Source: Chrysophaeum taylorii
Taxonomy: Eukaryota; Sar; Pelagophyceae; Pelagomonadales; Pelagomonadaceae
DNA length: 64,000 nucleotides
Reading direction: 5' to 3'
Assembly: GCA_029834535.1 (NCBI GenBank)
Contig: JAQMWT010000366.1
Coordinates: forward strand, 78,501 to 142,500
Shown: piece after piece, positions 48,365 to 59,635 of the stretch
How positions within the stretch are numbered: the stretch's first letter is position 1
Layout of the letters: every line of letters starts with the position of its first letter
Position numbers and translations under genes: made by a program
The notes under the pieces: model-generated
Told to the model about the DNA's origin: nothing
Seen by the model: only the letters and a program-made list of their open reading frames with translations
The model's database searches: none

Positions 48365-49990
48365 TCAGGAAAGGCATTGTGGCAGAAAGAGACAACAGAG
48401 ATCAGGGCGAAGATCACGAAGTGAGGTAACGAGCACGAAGCCGGAGGAAGGAAGGAGCTTCCGTACGGCGGGTGAAAATATCGCTAAGGGTGTCAAGACG
48501 AGTAATGTGTTGGAGATTAATGATGTGGTTGCGATGATATTCGGCGGTGCTGTAAAAGCAAATGTCAAGATGGCGGGTGCGCCGTGTGAGACATTGGAGA
48601 CGAACTTGGGTGACGGTGGTGCTATTATCAACATTATACATTGGGACCGTGTGACGAGGGAGATCAAAGTCATCAAAAAGTTTGAGAAGCCAAGAGAGCT
48701 CAGCAGTAGCAGCGTAAAGAGCGAGCAACTCAGCTTCAAAAGAAGAGCGAGCAAGTAAGTAATGCGAGCGGGAGCAGTAGGCGATCACAGAGCCAGCAAG
48801 GAGAAAACAAAAACCAGTTGTAGAGTGGCGGTCATCAGGGTCGTCGGCCCAGCTGGAGTCGGAATAACCACAGAGATGAAGGGTAGAATCGCGACCAAAA
48901 GAATAAGGGCAAGATCCTGATTACCGTTGAGATAACGCAGAGTGTGGGATAAAGCGTGCCAGTGGGGTTTATTTACCAGGATTGTGGGAAAAAAACGCGC
49001 ACACTGATTGACGGACCAAGTGATATCAGGGCGAGTCATGATGGAGATGAAGAGGACACAGCCAACAATACGACGAAAAGGGATGCGTGCCATGAAAATG
49101 TGATCTGGAGAACCAGGAGTAGGACAATCAGCCGCAGAAAGATGAAGACCTTTGGGAGCGGGAGTGAGTTCGGGTTTACTGTTGATGAAGCGATGTTCGG
49201 TAAGGATTTCACGGATAGCATGGGATTGGTGAAGAGTGAGGGTTCTCCGAGAGCGATCACGCGTAATGCGAAGACCAACGTAAGAGGTGAGATCAAGCTC
49301 ATTGACGTCAGTGAAGGTTCGGAAACGGAGGAAAAAGGCTTGGTAATGGCCAATGCAATGACGAGGGTGCGCCACAAGAAGATCATCAACGACCAGAACG
49401 AGACGTAGAAGGACGGTAGAATTGAGCACGAGCTTGTAATGGCAAGTGTCACCAGATCCGCGGACGAAGCCACAGTCATTGACGAGAAAGCGTGCCAAAT
49501 AAAGCCACCAATTACGACAAGCTTGTTTGCAACCATACCAAGAGCGACGGAGCGTGTAAATGATTTTGGAACCATCGGTGGGTTGGCGAGGAGCATAGCC
49601 TTCGGGTGGCCAGACATATAGATGTCTTCGTCAATGGGAGCTTGAATAAAAGCGGAGTTGACATCCAACTTATGCAAATCCCAGTCATGAACAGCAACGC
49701 CAGACAGGGGCTTGTATGAAAGCAGAGATGACATCTACAGGACGGCACGTGTCGTGGTAAGCAATGCCGTGAACCTGCGTGTAACAGCGGACAACGAGGC
49801 GAGCCTTGTACGATTTGAAGCGGCCAGAGTCATACTTCTTGCGGAGTTGAGGGTACAAATGTTGCCAGAAACATCATCATCATCGAAGGAAGGCGAACAA
49901 CATCCCAGCAACCAAGCTGACCAAGAGAGCTGTATTCTTTAGCGATGGCTTGCAACCAGCCAGGACGCTCAGGATTGGTCGGAGCAAAAG
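48365..49990 (-). pseudogene. copia copy 2 reverse transcriptase and RNase H remains
   Basis: The best frame (49498-48785) holds FLVNDCGFVRGSGDTCHYKL, VLVVDDLLVAHP, DLTSYVGLRITRDRSRRTLTLHQSHAIREIL and RRIVGCVLFISIMTRPDITWSVNQCARF; the upstream RT part (HKLDVNSAFIQAPIDEDIYM) and the downstream RNase H part (SFEAELLALYAATAELSWL, RRTRHLDICFYS) lie in neighbouring frames. This copy preserves the RT better than copy 1. Confidence 0.87.
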
Positions 49991-50089
49991 CTTCACGTAA
50001 ATGGAAGTAATAGTGGTTTCGTCAAGGTAATACTGAGAGATTTCTTCAGAAGCAGAGTAATAAACGTGTGCATGGGGATCAACAAGGGT

Positions 50090-52440
50090 GTTAGCTAAAC
50101 AAAGGGGAAGGAAGACATAATGAACTAACAAACGAAAGCTAACAGAAGAGACATACAAAGAGTTACAGGAGGAAACAGAAGCGACAGAGGAAACAGAATC
50201 AACATCGTGACAGGATGAAACAGAATCGACATTGCGTTGTTGACAAACGCCAGTATGAAAGTTTGTTGGTTGTTGTAATGCGCTTTGGTCGACTTTGCGC
50301 GGTCGGCTCCGTTTGGCGCGACTTTGTTTTGCACTTTCTGTTGTTTTCTCTCTTTGGTGCTCTTTTGCACTTTCTGTTGTTTACTCTCTTTTGTACTTTC
50401 TGTTGTTTTCTCTCGAGCTCGTAGAATGGTCGGTTCACGTGATGGGGTGATCAGTCCCAGTGAAACCGGCGCATTCTCATCAAACAAGGGGCAAGGGGGC
50501 AACACAAGGGGGCAACAGCGGAAGAACAGGTGACAATCGGGCAACAGCAGGAACAGGTGACAATGGGGCAACAATAGACGAGAGCTTGGAAGCGTGATTC
50601 GAGAAAGTCAGAACAACGTTGAAGTTCCTTCGGTGGTTGACATTACAGGAAATCGGGTAAGTGAAACTGTCAGCAAAATCGAGGTCTGAAGAACAATAGC
50701 GACAAAAGTGCCTGGGATGACGTGCGTTAGACGATTGTTGTCACTGAGGATCGCAGCGGGGCAAAGATAGCGGAAACACAGGCTGGTACATATGATGGCG
50801 GTGTACCAGACGTCTGATGAGAACGTGGCCTTTGGGCAGATATGTTGCATGGTGCGTGGTGACCAGGTTACGTTACATGGTGCATGTTGACCAGGTTATG
50901 ACGATGGTCGGAGTCGACAGAAGCAAAAACAGGCGTAAACAGGTTTGATGCGAACGTGGGTGTTTGGTTGTTGTGGTGCGAGCAAGTTGCCATGGGCACG
51001 ACCGCGTCCTGTACGCGAAAATGGAAGACTTCGAACGCGCCAGCGGTGTAAGGGACGAACACAGGTAGACCAGGCTGCTGTATGCCAGCCTGCTGTGACA
51101 GATAAGAAAGTGGCCCGTTTTCGCATTCGCCAGAACGAAGTTGCCATATGGGCCAACGTTGGAGGAGCAAGCGGCGAGCTTCGTTCGTCATACTCGAATA
51201 GACTGCGGTAGAAGTTGGCGACAGTGGCAAAACAGTTGTGGCACGTAAGAACGTTGCAGTGCAGATAGCGTCGCGGGTGCTGAGCACGGAATTCACGTCG
51301 ATAGCAAAACCGAATTTTAAAGGTCAGAAAAGCGGCGAAAAAGTGCGTGAAGGAGAACCACAAATCACACAGCAAAGAAGCGTCTGTCCAGGATCCCGAA
51401 GATGAGCGATCCAACCACATAGGAAGCACGAAAACTGCGCACGCGAAAAATTGACAGGCACAGCTTAGTTGTGGCAGGTGAAATGCGCGATGGAACGTAA
51501 TTTGCTGGTTTTACCAAAACCGACAAGCACAACGAGGAGTGGATCAACGAATAGCTGAAAATGCACCACGGGGAGTGGAGCAACGAATAGGCGAAATACA
51601 GAACGAGGAGAGGAGCAACGACGAGGGGAAAATACAGAACGAGGGGCTGAGCAACGAATAGCAGAAAATACAGAACGAGGCGCCTGTGCAATGGGAGCTA
51701 AAAACAAAAACGAGGGGCTTCCGTGGGATGGGGTTGTTGATGTGCTTGCGTCAGAAAATCGGCGGTACACACGCTGACTTGGAATTATCTTGATTGGCAG
51801 AAAGGTGCAAAGATGATAAGATAGAGTATCGGGAAGTGTATGTGAGACGGTGGGTGTGGCCGTTTAAGGCGGTGAAGGGGGGGTGTAATAGGTGGAGGTA
51901 TTAAGAAGAAAAGCGGCGGAGTGGAACTAGAATCAGTCAAGGTTGGAGTAGGCATAGGAGCAGAAAAGGTAGTGTTAGTGGTGGTGGGTTTGGGTTGGTG
52001 TTGTTGGGTGTTGTTGGAGTCTTTCAACCATCAACGAGTCCGTCCTCGTCCCTCGCCTCTGCCCCAACTGCGTGATTTTCCTCTGTGATTCCGTACCGGC
52101 TCCTGCCGGTCCGGCCTGGCTCCCATGCTCGGGAGAGGTCTGAAGTTAGTTAGTTAGTTAGTTGGAGTCTTTGGAAGTGTTGCGCTGTTGAGAAGAACGG
52201 CGATGGTGGGTAGGGCGTTGTCGTGGAATAGCTAGGAACTTTGAAACTTGCGGCAGTCCCTCTTAAAGTGATGATCCTTGCAACAGCCGCCAAAAGGACA
52301 TCGGGTAGTGCGTCGGAATCGAGGAGAGCCAGGGTGTTGGGAAAGGGGAGAGTCTAGGGTATGTCAGTTGGAAGAGTCTGAAGTCGTGGCTGACGACGCG
52401 GCGGATAGCGCGGCGGAAGTGCTTGTGCATGCCATCGAAC
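50090..52440 (-). pseudogene. copia copy 2 upstream pol remains
   Basis: This block is homologous to 19800-22120 in copy 1, with the same Lys/Gln-rich linker and small indels, plus the nested LINE fragment. Shared indel-free stretches are long, but no frame is intact. Integrase motifs could not be placed with confidence. Confidence 0.55.
52025..52163 (+). mobile_element. 5'-truncated LINE fragment nested in copia copy 2
   Basis: The 139-bp block ends with GGCTCCCATGCTCGGGAGAG, GTCTGAAG and (TTAG)n. GGAGTCTTT occurs at 52016-52024 and again at 52164-52172 (12 bp if the shared GTT is counted), while copy 1 has the uninterrupted site (TTGGAGTCATTGG near 21852). It contains CCCCAACTGCGTGATTTTCC, matching the LINE coding end and 3' UTR at 22161-22260. 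Confidence 0.88.
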
Positions 52441-52443
52441 GAA

Positions 52444-52455
52444 CACCTGCTACCA
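52444..52455 (-). other. Primer-binding site of copia copy 2
   Basis: The minus strand reads TGGTAGCAGGTG directly after the 5' LTR. The first nine bases are complementary to the initiator tRNA-Met 3' end. Confidence 0.75.
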
Positions 52456-52545
52456 TGTTACGAATGGAATAAGGCGTTAGACTAGCGATAAGACGTATGG
52501 ATAGTGGATACGTGGTGCAGGGGTAAGTGTCATAGCTTCCTCACA
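52456..52545 (-). repeat. 5' LTR of copia copy 2
   Basis: The 90-bp LTR matches 48068-48165 with an 8-bp internal deletion (TATAAGAGAA versus TAAG) and few substitutions. Confidence 0.9.
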
Positions 52546-52550
52546 GGTCG

Positions 52551-53536
52551 ACTGGTGCGCGCGAAGGAGAAGGATGTTGGTGGTATTGTGTCTTTAAATG
52601 TCGACTGCTAAGAGGGAGGGTGTGTGTATGTGTACGTGGGGGGGGCATGAAGGATGTGGGTGGGTTTGTGGGGTAGGAGGGATGTGCGTCGTGTAGACGA
52701 ACGCGATACCGATAACGTAGGAAGATGGCTCCAAGGACGCCGAGATCCAGAGGCTTGAGGCGTTGCGTAAGGAACGGAACGGAACTCCAAGCGTCGCCGC
52801 ACGTCTCCGAGATCCAGAGAATCGCAACCTCCCTGACGTCCGAAATCCGAAGGCCCGAGGAGACTTACTTGGAAGCGCCTTCGCGAGACGAAGAAACGTC
52901 CGATGGAACAGACTTAACTGAAACGAAATGTTATGGCCGAAAAAAAACGCGCGTAGTCGACAATACGCGCGAGCTCGTCGAGATGGCTGTCGCGAGCATG
53001 TTTCCTGGCATGAATCTCGACCGAGGCATCTGTGAAATTGGTCAATAGTGAACGGAACGAGGACGAACTTAATCCCACGGCGAGAAAACGCTGCCTTGAA
53101 GTCCTCTGTGCGCCGGAGCCCGTAACCCCGTAACTAGAGCGAAGCGTTTGCGCCGAGCTCGAGATAACATCCACCACCTACTTTGCGACGAAGAACACTC
53201 TTTCTTTTACATTGAAGCTCGCCATCTTCCGACGGACTCGAGCAGCCGTCGCCATCCTCAAAGCCGCCCAATTATTGCGCGGGAGATCGATTCTTTGTGT
53301 CGGTCTCTCTCCTCCTACTGCAAAGAAAAGTACAAGACGGTCACAACACGCTGGCCGGCGATCTGAGTCGAACAACAACATAAAGCCTCGCCTCGCCGCA
53401 GAGATAGATAGATATAGGGAATTGAAGCGACTTTACCTGCAGGGTAAGGGTGTGGTCGAAACCCAAGTTGTTGGGGCGGCTGCAGAAATGAAACGTAATA
53501 ATAATAATAACGTATATAGGGTTTGTTTGTTTCGAA
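52551..53536. other. Spacer with a copia 3'-region fragment
   Basis: At about 52590-52690 there is another copy of the CTTTAAATGTCGACTGCTAAG / GTGGGTGGGT block, outside the LTRs. Short frames at 52725-53048 and 53148-53366 contain no family I recognise. The 5' flank of the ataxin-10-like gene has an AAT tract near 53493-53509. Confidence 0.5.
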
Positions 53537-54412
53537 ATGGAGCTGGCGGAGATCCGGAAGCTGCGCGACGCGCGCAGCGCCGAGGGCGTCGAGGAGTCGA
53601 CAGTGAAGGAGCTGTGGAAGCTCGTAGACGAGCCGAAGGTGTCTCGCACAGCCGCGCAGTGCCTGTCGAACTTGGCCGTCGCGGGGCTCCGGGACTGGGT
53701 GTGGGCGCACCGACGTCGAGGCTCCGAGCCTTTGGTCCTCGCTGTTCTGTACAACTGTATCGACGACCCCCGCGCCGTCGAGCTCGCGGGGGAATGCGTT
53801 TTGGGGCCCGGGGGCGAGTGGGCGTACTTGTTAGCCTGCGCCTTTTGCCGGCGCGGCGCCGCGTCGGTCGCCGCCCGCGACCCTAACTTCCTCCGACTCG
53901 CGCTCCAGGCTGTCGAGACCGAAGAGGACGGCGTCTTTTGCGAGGAGGACGACGTGGCGGTGGCAGCCCTCCGAACACCCCTGGGCCTCGAGATTGCTGC
54001 GGCAGCGAGTGTTCTCGAAAAGCGCGCGCCTCTGCTTCGCGCCGCGGGCGCGATAGATCTTGCCACTGACCGGATCGACGAGGTGGCCGCGGTGCGCCTC
54101 GTTGCGAACCTCTGCTTCGTGGACCCCGAGGCGCGGGACCGCGCGTTTCCGGCGATACCCGGGATCCTCGACCACTGCGGGTCGTTGGTCCCGCTCGCGC
54201 GCGAGTGGGCTATATTCGCGATTCGCGGCCTCTGCTGCGAAAACGAGCGCAATCGCGACTACATCCGGAGTCTCCAGCCCCAGGCGGTCGCCTCGGTTCC
54301 CCCCGGGGTCGCGGCGGAGCTCGTCGAAGACCCACAATCAGGCCGCGCCCGACTAAGGGTGGAGAGAAGAGAAAGGGCGGCCCCGGATTCTTCTGATCGT
54401 CGTCGCAATTAG
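53537..54412 (+). CDS. Ataxin-10-domain armadillo-like protein
   Basis: The 291-residue intronless protein is helical throughout, with ARM-like segments (VSRTAAQCLSNLAVAGLRDW; VAAVRLVANLCFVDPEARDRAF). Near the C terminus PLAREWAIFAIRGLCCENERNRDYIRSL matches the Ataxin-10 domain signature (NPxxxEWAIxAIRNLxExNxxNQxxIxxL). The length is shorter than animal ataxin-10 but similar to the compact protist and plant homologues. Ataxin-10 proteins act as scaffolds in cytokinesis and ciliary signalling in other eukaryotes; the role here is unknown. The C-terminal 40 residues are basic and low complexity. It is 106 bp from the next gene on the same strand. Confidence 0.8.
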   Translation: MELAEIRKLRDARSAEGVEESTVKELWKLVDEPKVSRTAAQCLSNLAVAGLRDWVWAHRRRGSEPLVLAVLYNCIDDPRAVELAGECVLGPGGEWAYLLACAFCRRGAASVAARDPNFLRLALQAVETEEDGVFCEEDDVAVAALRTPLGLEIAAAASVLEKRAPLLRAAGAIDLATDRIDEVAAVRLVANLCFVDPEARDRAFPAIPGILDHCGSLVPLAREWAIFAIRGLCCENERNRDYIRSLQPQAVASVPPGVAAELVEDPQSGRARLRVERRERAAPDSSDRRRN

Positions 54413-54518
54413 TAAAGATCTGATGCTCGTGTGTCTGTCTGTCTGTCCCTGGCGAGTGAGATAATATTACAGTTAGTCGGAGTACAGGGTTAGGGTAGTA
54501 GTAGGAGACTCGGGAGCG

Positions 54519-55451
54519 ATGAGGACCGAGGGGCCCAAGTCGACGTCGTCGACGTGGTTTGAGGAGGGTATCCTCGAGGAGTCGCTTACGATCCGGATGC
54601 GGCTGAAGAAGATGGTCGTCGAGAAGCAGAGCGAGTTCCAGCACATCCAGGTGATCGAGACAGCGCCGTTCGGAAAGACGTTGGTGCTCGACGGCAAGAC
54701 GCAGAGCACGGCCTTTGACGAACGGATCTATCACGAGACGCTCGTTCATCCCGCCATGCTCCTCTGCGACGCGAAGAGCGTTTATATCGGCGGCGGCGGC
54801 GAGCTCGCGACGGCGCGCGAGTGTTTGCGGCACCCCGGCGTCGAGAAAGTCGTGATGTGCGACCTAGACGGCGACGTCGTCGACGTCTGCAAAGAATATC
54901 TGCCGGAATGGAACGGCGGAAGCACCGAGGATCCGCGCTTCGAGCTGCACATCGGCGACGCGAGAGCCTTTTTGGTCGATTCGCCGGCCGCGTACGATCT
55001 CGTGGTCTTAGATATCGCAGACCCAATCGAAGCTGGGCCCGCCGTCCACTTATATACGAAAGACTTCTACGACATTGTGAAGCAAAAGCTCAATCCCGGC
55101 GGGGTCGTCGTGACGCAGTCGGGTCCCGCCGGCGTCTTCAATTTCGACGAATGTTTCACGGCCATTCACAAAACCCTCGAGGCGTCCTTCGGCGAGGGCA
55201 AAGTTGCGGCGTATTCCACGAGTATCCCGAGCTTCGGATCCGAGTGGGGGTTTAACGTCGCTGTGAGGGACGGTCCCTTGCGCTTTCCGTCCGACATCGA
55301 CGCCGCACTTTCCACCATTAAAGGCGGCCCCCTCGCGCACTACGACGCGCAGACGCACAGACGCATGTTCGCGCTCCCCAAAATCCTCCGCAACGGCCTC
55401 CGCCATGAAGCTCGCATCATCACCGCCGCAAACCCCGTCTTCATGTTTTAA
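54519..55451 (+). CDS. Thermospermine/spermidine synthase-type aminopropyltransferase
   Basis: The 310-residue enzyme transfers an aminopropyl group from decarboxylated S-adenosylmethionine to a polyamine. It shows TWFEEGILEESLTIRMRLKK, GKTLVLDGKTQSTAFDERIYHETLVHPA, the nucleotide-binding YIGGGGELATARECLRHPGVEKVVMCDLD, a GDARAFL segment, the catalytic DIADP with GPAVHLYTKDFY, and VVTQSGPAG and PSFGSEWGF. The pattern (DLADP...GPCxxLYTxxFY, PSFxDxWG) is that of the ACAULIS5/thermospermine synthase group rather than classical spermidine synthase, though substrate cannot be proven. A TTAGGG-like motif lies about 25-35 bp upstream. No targeting peptide is evident. Confidence 0.92.
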   Translation: MRTEGPKSTSSTWFEEGILEESLTIRMRLKKMVVEKQSEFQHIQVIETAPFGKTLVLDGKTQSTAFDERIYHETLVHPAMLLCDAKSVYIGGGGELATARECLRHPGVEKVVMCDLDGDVVDVCKEYLPEWNGGSTEDPRFELHIGDARAFLVDSPAAYDLVVLDIADPIEAGPAVHLYTKDFYDIVKQKLNPGGVVVTQSGPAGVFNFDECFTAIHKTLEASFGEGKVAAYSTSIPSFGSEWGFNVAVRDGPLRFPSDIDAALSTIKGGPLAHYDAQTHRRMFALPKILRNGLRHEARIITAANPVFMF

Positions 55452-56892
55452 TTCAGGCTTGTTCTTGGATATTTTATTACGTAATTAATTAAGAAGAAGC
55501 CATTCATTTTTCGTCGCGTCGGCGAAATGATATATACCACGCGATCGATCGAACGATTGCCGATCGATTCGCTACGACCTACTAAATCCAGCGCTCCAGT
55601 TCGTTCGTCGACGCTACGAAAGTTTTCGATAGAACGCTAGCCTTCTTCAGAAAATTCTGCCAGGATAATCCACGACGCGACCGCCGAGTACGAGGGGCCT
55701 TCGACACGACTACACAAGTCCTCGCTCGATACGTGGGCCGGGAAGCTGTCCGTCGATGGTCAGTCCCCCGACTAACACCAACGATCCAGCGACCATTCTC
55801 ATCGCGCTCCTGGGGCCGCGACCTCCTTGAACGTTGTCGCTGACCTCGGCGAAGCATCTTCCACCAACTCGATCTAGCCTTCGTCATCCTTTGACTGACA
55901 CGCTGGCGCTCGGCCTAAAAAACTCACTTCGTGGCGGCGCTTATTCAAGGATATGGTGGTCTCGTTGGCACGAGACGACCCCGGCGCAGCTTTTCGACGC
56001 TCGCGATGAACACGACGGCGTTGCAATACTTCGAGGTGCCAACAAACTTGAGATACGAAAAGTTGACGAGCGTGCCCTCTTCGGGTAAAGGTAGGAACGA
56101 ACCACGACCTGGTTTGCGTTCGACGCGCGAACTCGGTCCGCGTTCGCCCTGGTTCGCATCCCAACAGCGCGCGATCGCGAACTCGCCGCGAACGCGAACC
56201 AGAAGCCATCATCATCATTCAGCTCGAATCCGCCATCACGACTGCGATGTCGTCGTCAAGAGACTGGCGATGTAGTGCTCAACTGGAAGGCTTCATGAAG
56301 CCTCTGCATGTGCTGACACTCCAAAACTGAAGGCGACGCCCCGGTCGTCGTCGTCGTCGATATGGTTCGTGCCATAAACACCGTCCGCGCGCTCGACGAG
56401 CTGAAACGAGACACACTTCAGGTACCGACGGGCCTCGCGAACAAGCGCAACTTCCATGAGGTGGAATGGGGGAAATGCGATGGATTGGTCTCAACTGCTC
56501 GGGACATTTGCATAAAAGAAGAACCGGAGAGGCGCTGCACGCAGTTCGCCCCACCGAGAAGGCTGTCGGGTCGGCGGCAACCTGATGATGATGCTGAGCC
56601 CTTCGATCAATATTGAAAAAAAAAGTGCTCCCTGTTGCGGCGCAGGCTACTTTAGTAGTAGTCAAGAGACTCGGTTCGACAGTACATGGGGAGAGATGCA
56701 GCGCGCGCGTTGGACTTGATGCAAGCAGCGGAGCCAACGCTGCTGTTGCCTTCCCCAACGAAGCGACGCAAAACGAGCCCATAGTGACGACAACGACGAC
56801 GACGACGAGAATCTGCTAGATTTAGGTAGCGCGACAGCGACAACTCGAAGAAGGCCGCAACTGCTCCGCAAGCCCACAACGCACAAGTAGAA
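55452..56892. other. 1.4-kb spacer with GCGAAC-rich inverted repeats
   Basis: No confident gene. At 56149-56202 a segment begins CTGGTTCGC and ends GCGAACCAG, forming an imperfect hairpin. A related block (GAACTCGCCGCGAACGCGAACC) recurs at about 57558-57580. Fragments such as ALDELKRDTLQVPTGLANKRNFHEVEWGKCDG near 56390-56480 may be remains of a transposase, family not identified. Confidence 0.45.
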
Positions 56893-57394
56893 ATGGCAAA
56901 GAAGTTCCTCTCTATGCCCAGGACAGAATGGTCACGTTTCGTCAAAGAAGAGATGGCATTCTTCGAGGCAAGCGAGATGGACCTGCTTCAAACGTACGCT
57001 GATCCCAAGATTCGGGCAGATTACTACCCGACTGCGACGCTCATGTTCGAAAGTAAAGGCAGCGCGACTCAGACTGAGGCGCACGAGGAACGCGTGTTCC
57101 GATTTTTTTGGGGAAACTGACTGACGAAAAGCGCGCTCCGTTTTCTTCAAGTCTCTCGCCTCGATAATTATAATTCTTGGTTCGTTTGTCGTCATCAAAC
57201 ACAACTACCCCATCATCTGGAAGCGCGTGCATGGCGACATTGATTATGACCGCCTGTGGGAAATCTACAAAAAGACGCCAAACACACTAGGCCGCGATCA
57301 TGATTTTCCAGGCGAAGAACCTGACGTCGATGATGATGATGATGATGATGATGACGGCGAAGATGCGGAGGAAGAGAACGACGACGACTTCTGA
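56893..57394 (+). CDS. Possible small membrane protein with acidic tail, frame-disrupted
   Basis: The first part (56893-57120) encodes MAKKFLSMPRTEWSRFVKEE and a further 50 mixed residues. It stops just after a T run (57102-57109). From 57134 another frame gives RSVFFKSLASIIIILGSFVV, a likely transmembrane helix, then KHNYPIIWKRVHGDIDYDRLWEIYKK and an Asp/Glu-rich tail (GAT microsatellite 57331-57357) ending at TGA 57392-57394. The two parts may be one gene joined by a frameshift at the T run or by an unrecognised intron. No family was recognised. Confidence 0.35.
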
Positions 57395-59635
57395 CGACGA
57401 CGACGACCGAGAGGCATCAAAACAACAACACGGTATATTCATATGACCACCATGTTCTTTTCACATGCACCATCGCGGCGGCCTGCGGCAACGCAGTTGT
57501 CCTATCAAAAAGTGAGTAAGACTTAGTGCAGAGGGCAGACAATCGCGAACCCGAACTCGCCGCGAACGCGAACCCTGGGTTCGTTGCTTTCTTTAGGCAA
57601 GAGCCTACGCGACGCGGCACTTAATCAGCTCCCGAACGACGCTGCGCGGTCTAACGCTCTCCATCATGATAGGTATGTCGTCGGCATGGTCGTGGGCGAT
57701 CTCAAACTCAAGTCCTAAACCTCGGGCAAGGACCCGACGATCAGCCAGGCCATTTCCAAGGCCAACGTCGAGTTCCTCACCGCGCCCCTCAAGTACGTCT
57801 AGCCGCGATTTGGTCGCCGAGGCGATATTCCCGGGCCGTCGGCAGCAGCTGCCAGTGCTCGGGACCCCGCGACGAGCCACCGTCTTAAACCCGACGCGAC
57901 ACTTGAGCGTTGACGAGCTCACGGCCAAGATCGAGGGAGTGCCGCGACACTCGAAAAAGCGAACGCGGACGACGAGTGGCAGCAGCTCGAAGCTACGACT
58001 CGGTTGTTGGGTCGCGCGCCGCGGTTCTCTGGGAGAGTTGTCGGGTCACCCGGGTTGGCGGTATCTATCGAAAAGGACGGTCGTGGGAAATTCTGGCCGG
58101 GTTGGATCTTACGACGACGGTTTCAGGAGGTGGCTCCGCGAGAAAAAAACTACCCCGCCTTCAACGGCTCCAAGCCGGCGAGGACAACAAATACACCGCC
58201 ATGGAGGAGAGCGCAATGGACGTCGACGACGACGAATTCGCATAGCTGCGTTCGCGGGCACAGGCGCCGGTCTCCTCAGGAGGCGCTCGCGCGCGACGAG
58301 GCGGCCCAAAAGCGTCGCTGCCCGCGAGAAGAGCTTGTTGTCGTCCAGAGACGATGTGGTTGGACTGTCCAGGAGCTCGGAGCTGGGATCGTCGACGAGA
58401 TCGAGGACGCGACCGCGTCGGCGCGTTCTCGAGCTCGCCAGCGGACGGTCTCGTCGAGCGAGGGTGGTGTCGTCGGCGTCCCTCGCGACGCGTCGGCCGT
58501 CGGGTCGCGCGGCTTTACGAAAATGTCCGTCTGACCGCACTCGAGAAGAAACGACGAGTCTCGACGCGCGCGTCGTAGTTGTCGTCGACCCTGGTAGCGA
58601 GCGGGGTGAGCGTAGATCCGAGCGGCGGCCGGGTCGGTCGCATAGGCGATAGCAAAGAATGCTCAAGAGTAGAGACGTTCGGGCGAAGAATTTAACGTCG
58701 GTCTGTGCGAGCAATCGTACGTCTAATTTTTTGAGCACGATCCGAGCTGCGCCCTTATGGTTGGTTGCAACAGCGGCGAGCGAGATGGCGCTCTAGTGCG
58801 CGCGATAGCCTGTGTTTAACCGTGATGGCTGTTTGTGTTTGTGTCTCTCGGTGGTATTCTAAGCGGCTAAAGTCGGGTACGATAATATAAGAGGGCTATC
58901 CGGCAACGTGAGTGATGCCTCGACCTCAGAGCATCGCTCCACGTGGCGACCTCTTCGCGCAATAACCCACCGGACGACTACACTCTCTATCACACACCCA
59001 GCGCAGTGATCGAGTCGCCACCGAGCATGATCCATGTCAATCCCGCGAGAAATCCGGCTGTCATCACATCAAAACCTCCTCCATGCCCACGGCTTTTTTC
59101 TCGCACCTCTCTTTAAGGCGCAATAAAAGTGCACACGACACCGCTACTCCTCGAACGCGCGCTCTATATATGTCAAGAGCTTGCACGTCCTCACCATGTA
59201 TTATTGAACTTGGAATAAATGCGGCGAAAAGGCACCCCACTCTCGTCGTCCCCGGATATAGTCTTCAAAATTCTGGTCTTCCGAAAACGCCCAAATGAAA
59301 CCATGGTATTAGAAGTGTGTCCCCAGCCCGCAAGAGGCACGCTCTGATTGGGCCTACGGATGGGCGGATGTTGTAGAGTCACGTAGGAGGGAGGGAGGGA
59401 GGGAGGGTGGTCAAAATCCCTCACCGAGTTGATTTCCAAAATCGGCAGCCACAGACTAGTGAATAAAATCGGCACCAGTTTAGTTGACTACGGACAAAAA
59501 AGCCAATCGATCCTTGGGGATGATTTTTGGCCGACGACGTTTCTTATCCGTACGCGGCGCGTCGATCACGTAGTAGCAGCCTTGATCAATCCGGGTCGAT
59601 CCTCGCAGAAATTATCGTACAAGTCAAAGTCGAAG
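57395..59635. other. 2.2-kb GC-rich region without a recognised gene
   Basis: Long open frames at 57666-58652 (plus) and 58109-58738 (minus) are Arg/Ser-rich and overlap each other, as expected in GC-rich non-coding DNA. A stretch around 57900-57990 (DELTAKIEGVPRHSKK) looks more protein-like but is isolated. A GGGA tract lies at about 59388-59406. Confidence 0.4.

Larger units (their letters stand above)
48068..52545 (-). mobile_element. Ty1/copia-type LTR retrotransposon, copy 2 (decayed, gag-deleted)
   Basis: It has the same family, orientation and LTR structure as the element at 17615-23715. LTRs are 48068-48165 and 52456-52545 with TG...CA ends, and a perfect 5-bp target duplication GGTCG lies at 48063-48067 and 52546-52550. 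Compared with copy 1 it lacks the roughly 450-600 bp next to the primer-binding site and both large insertions, but has its own LINE fragment at 52025-52163. pol is frame-broken. It separates the E2 gene promoter region from sequence further upstream. Confidence 0.93.

Noticed and set aside
57666-58652. 328-codon Arg/Ser-rich plus-strand frame
   Set aside because: Composition is that of GC-rich non-coding sequence, overlapping open frames exist on the other strand, and no motif was seen.
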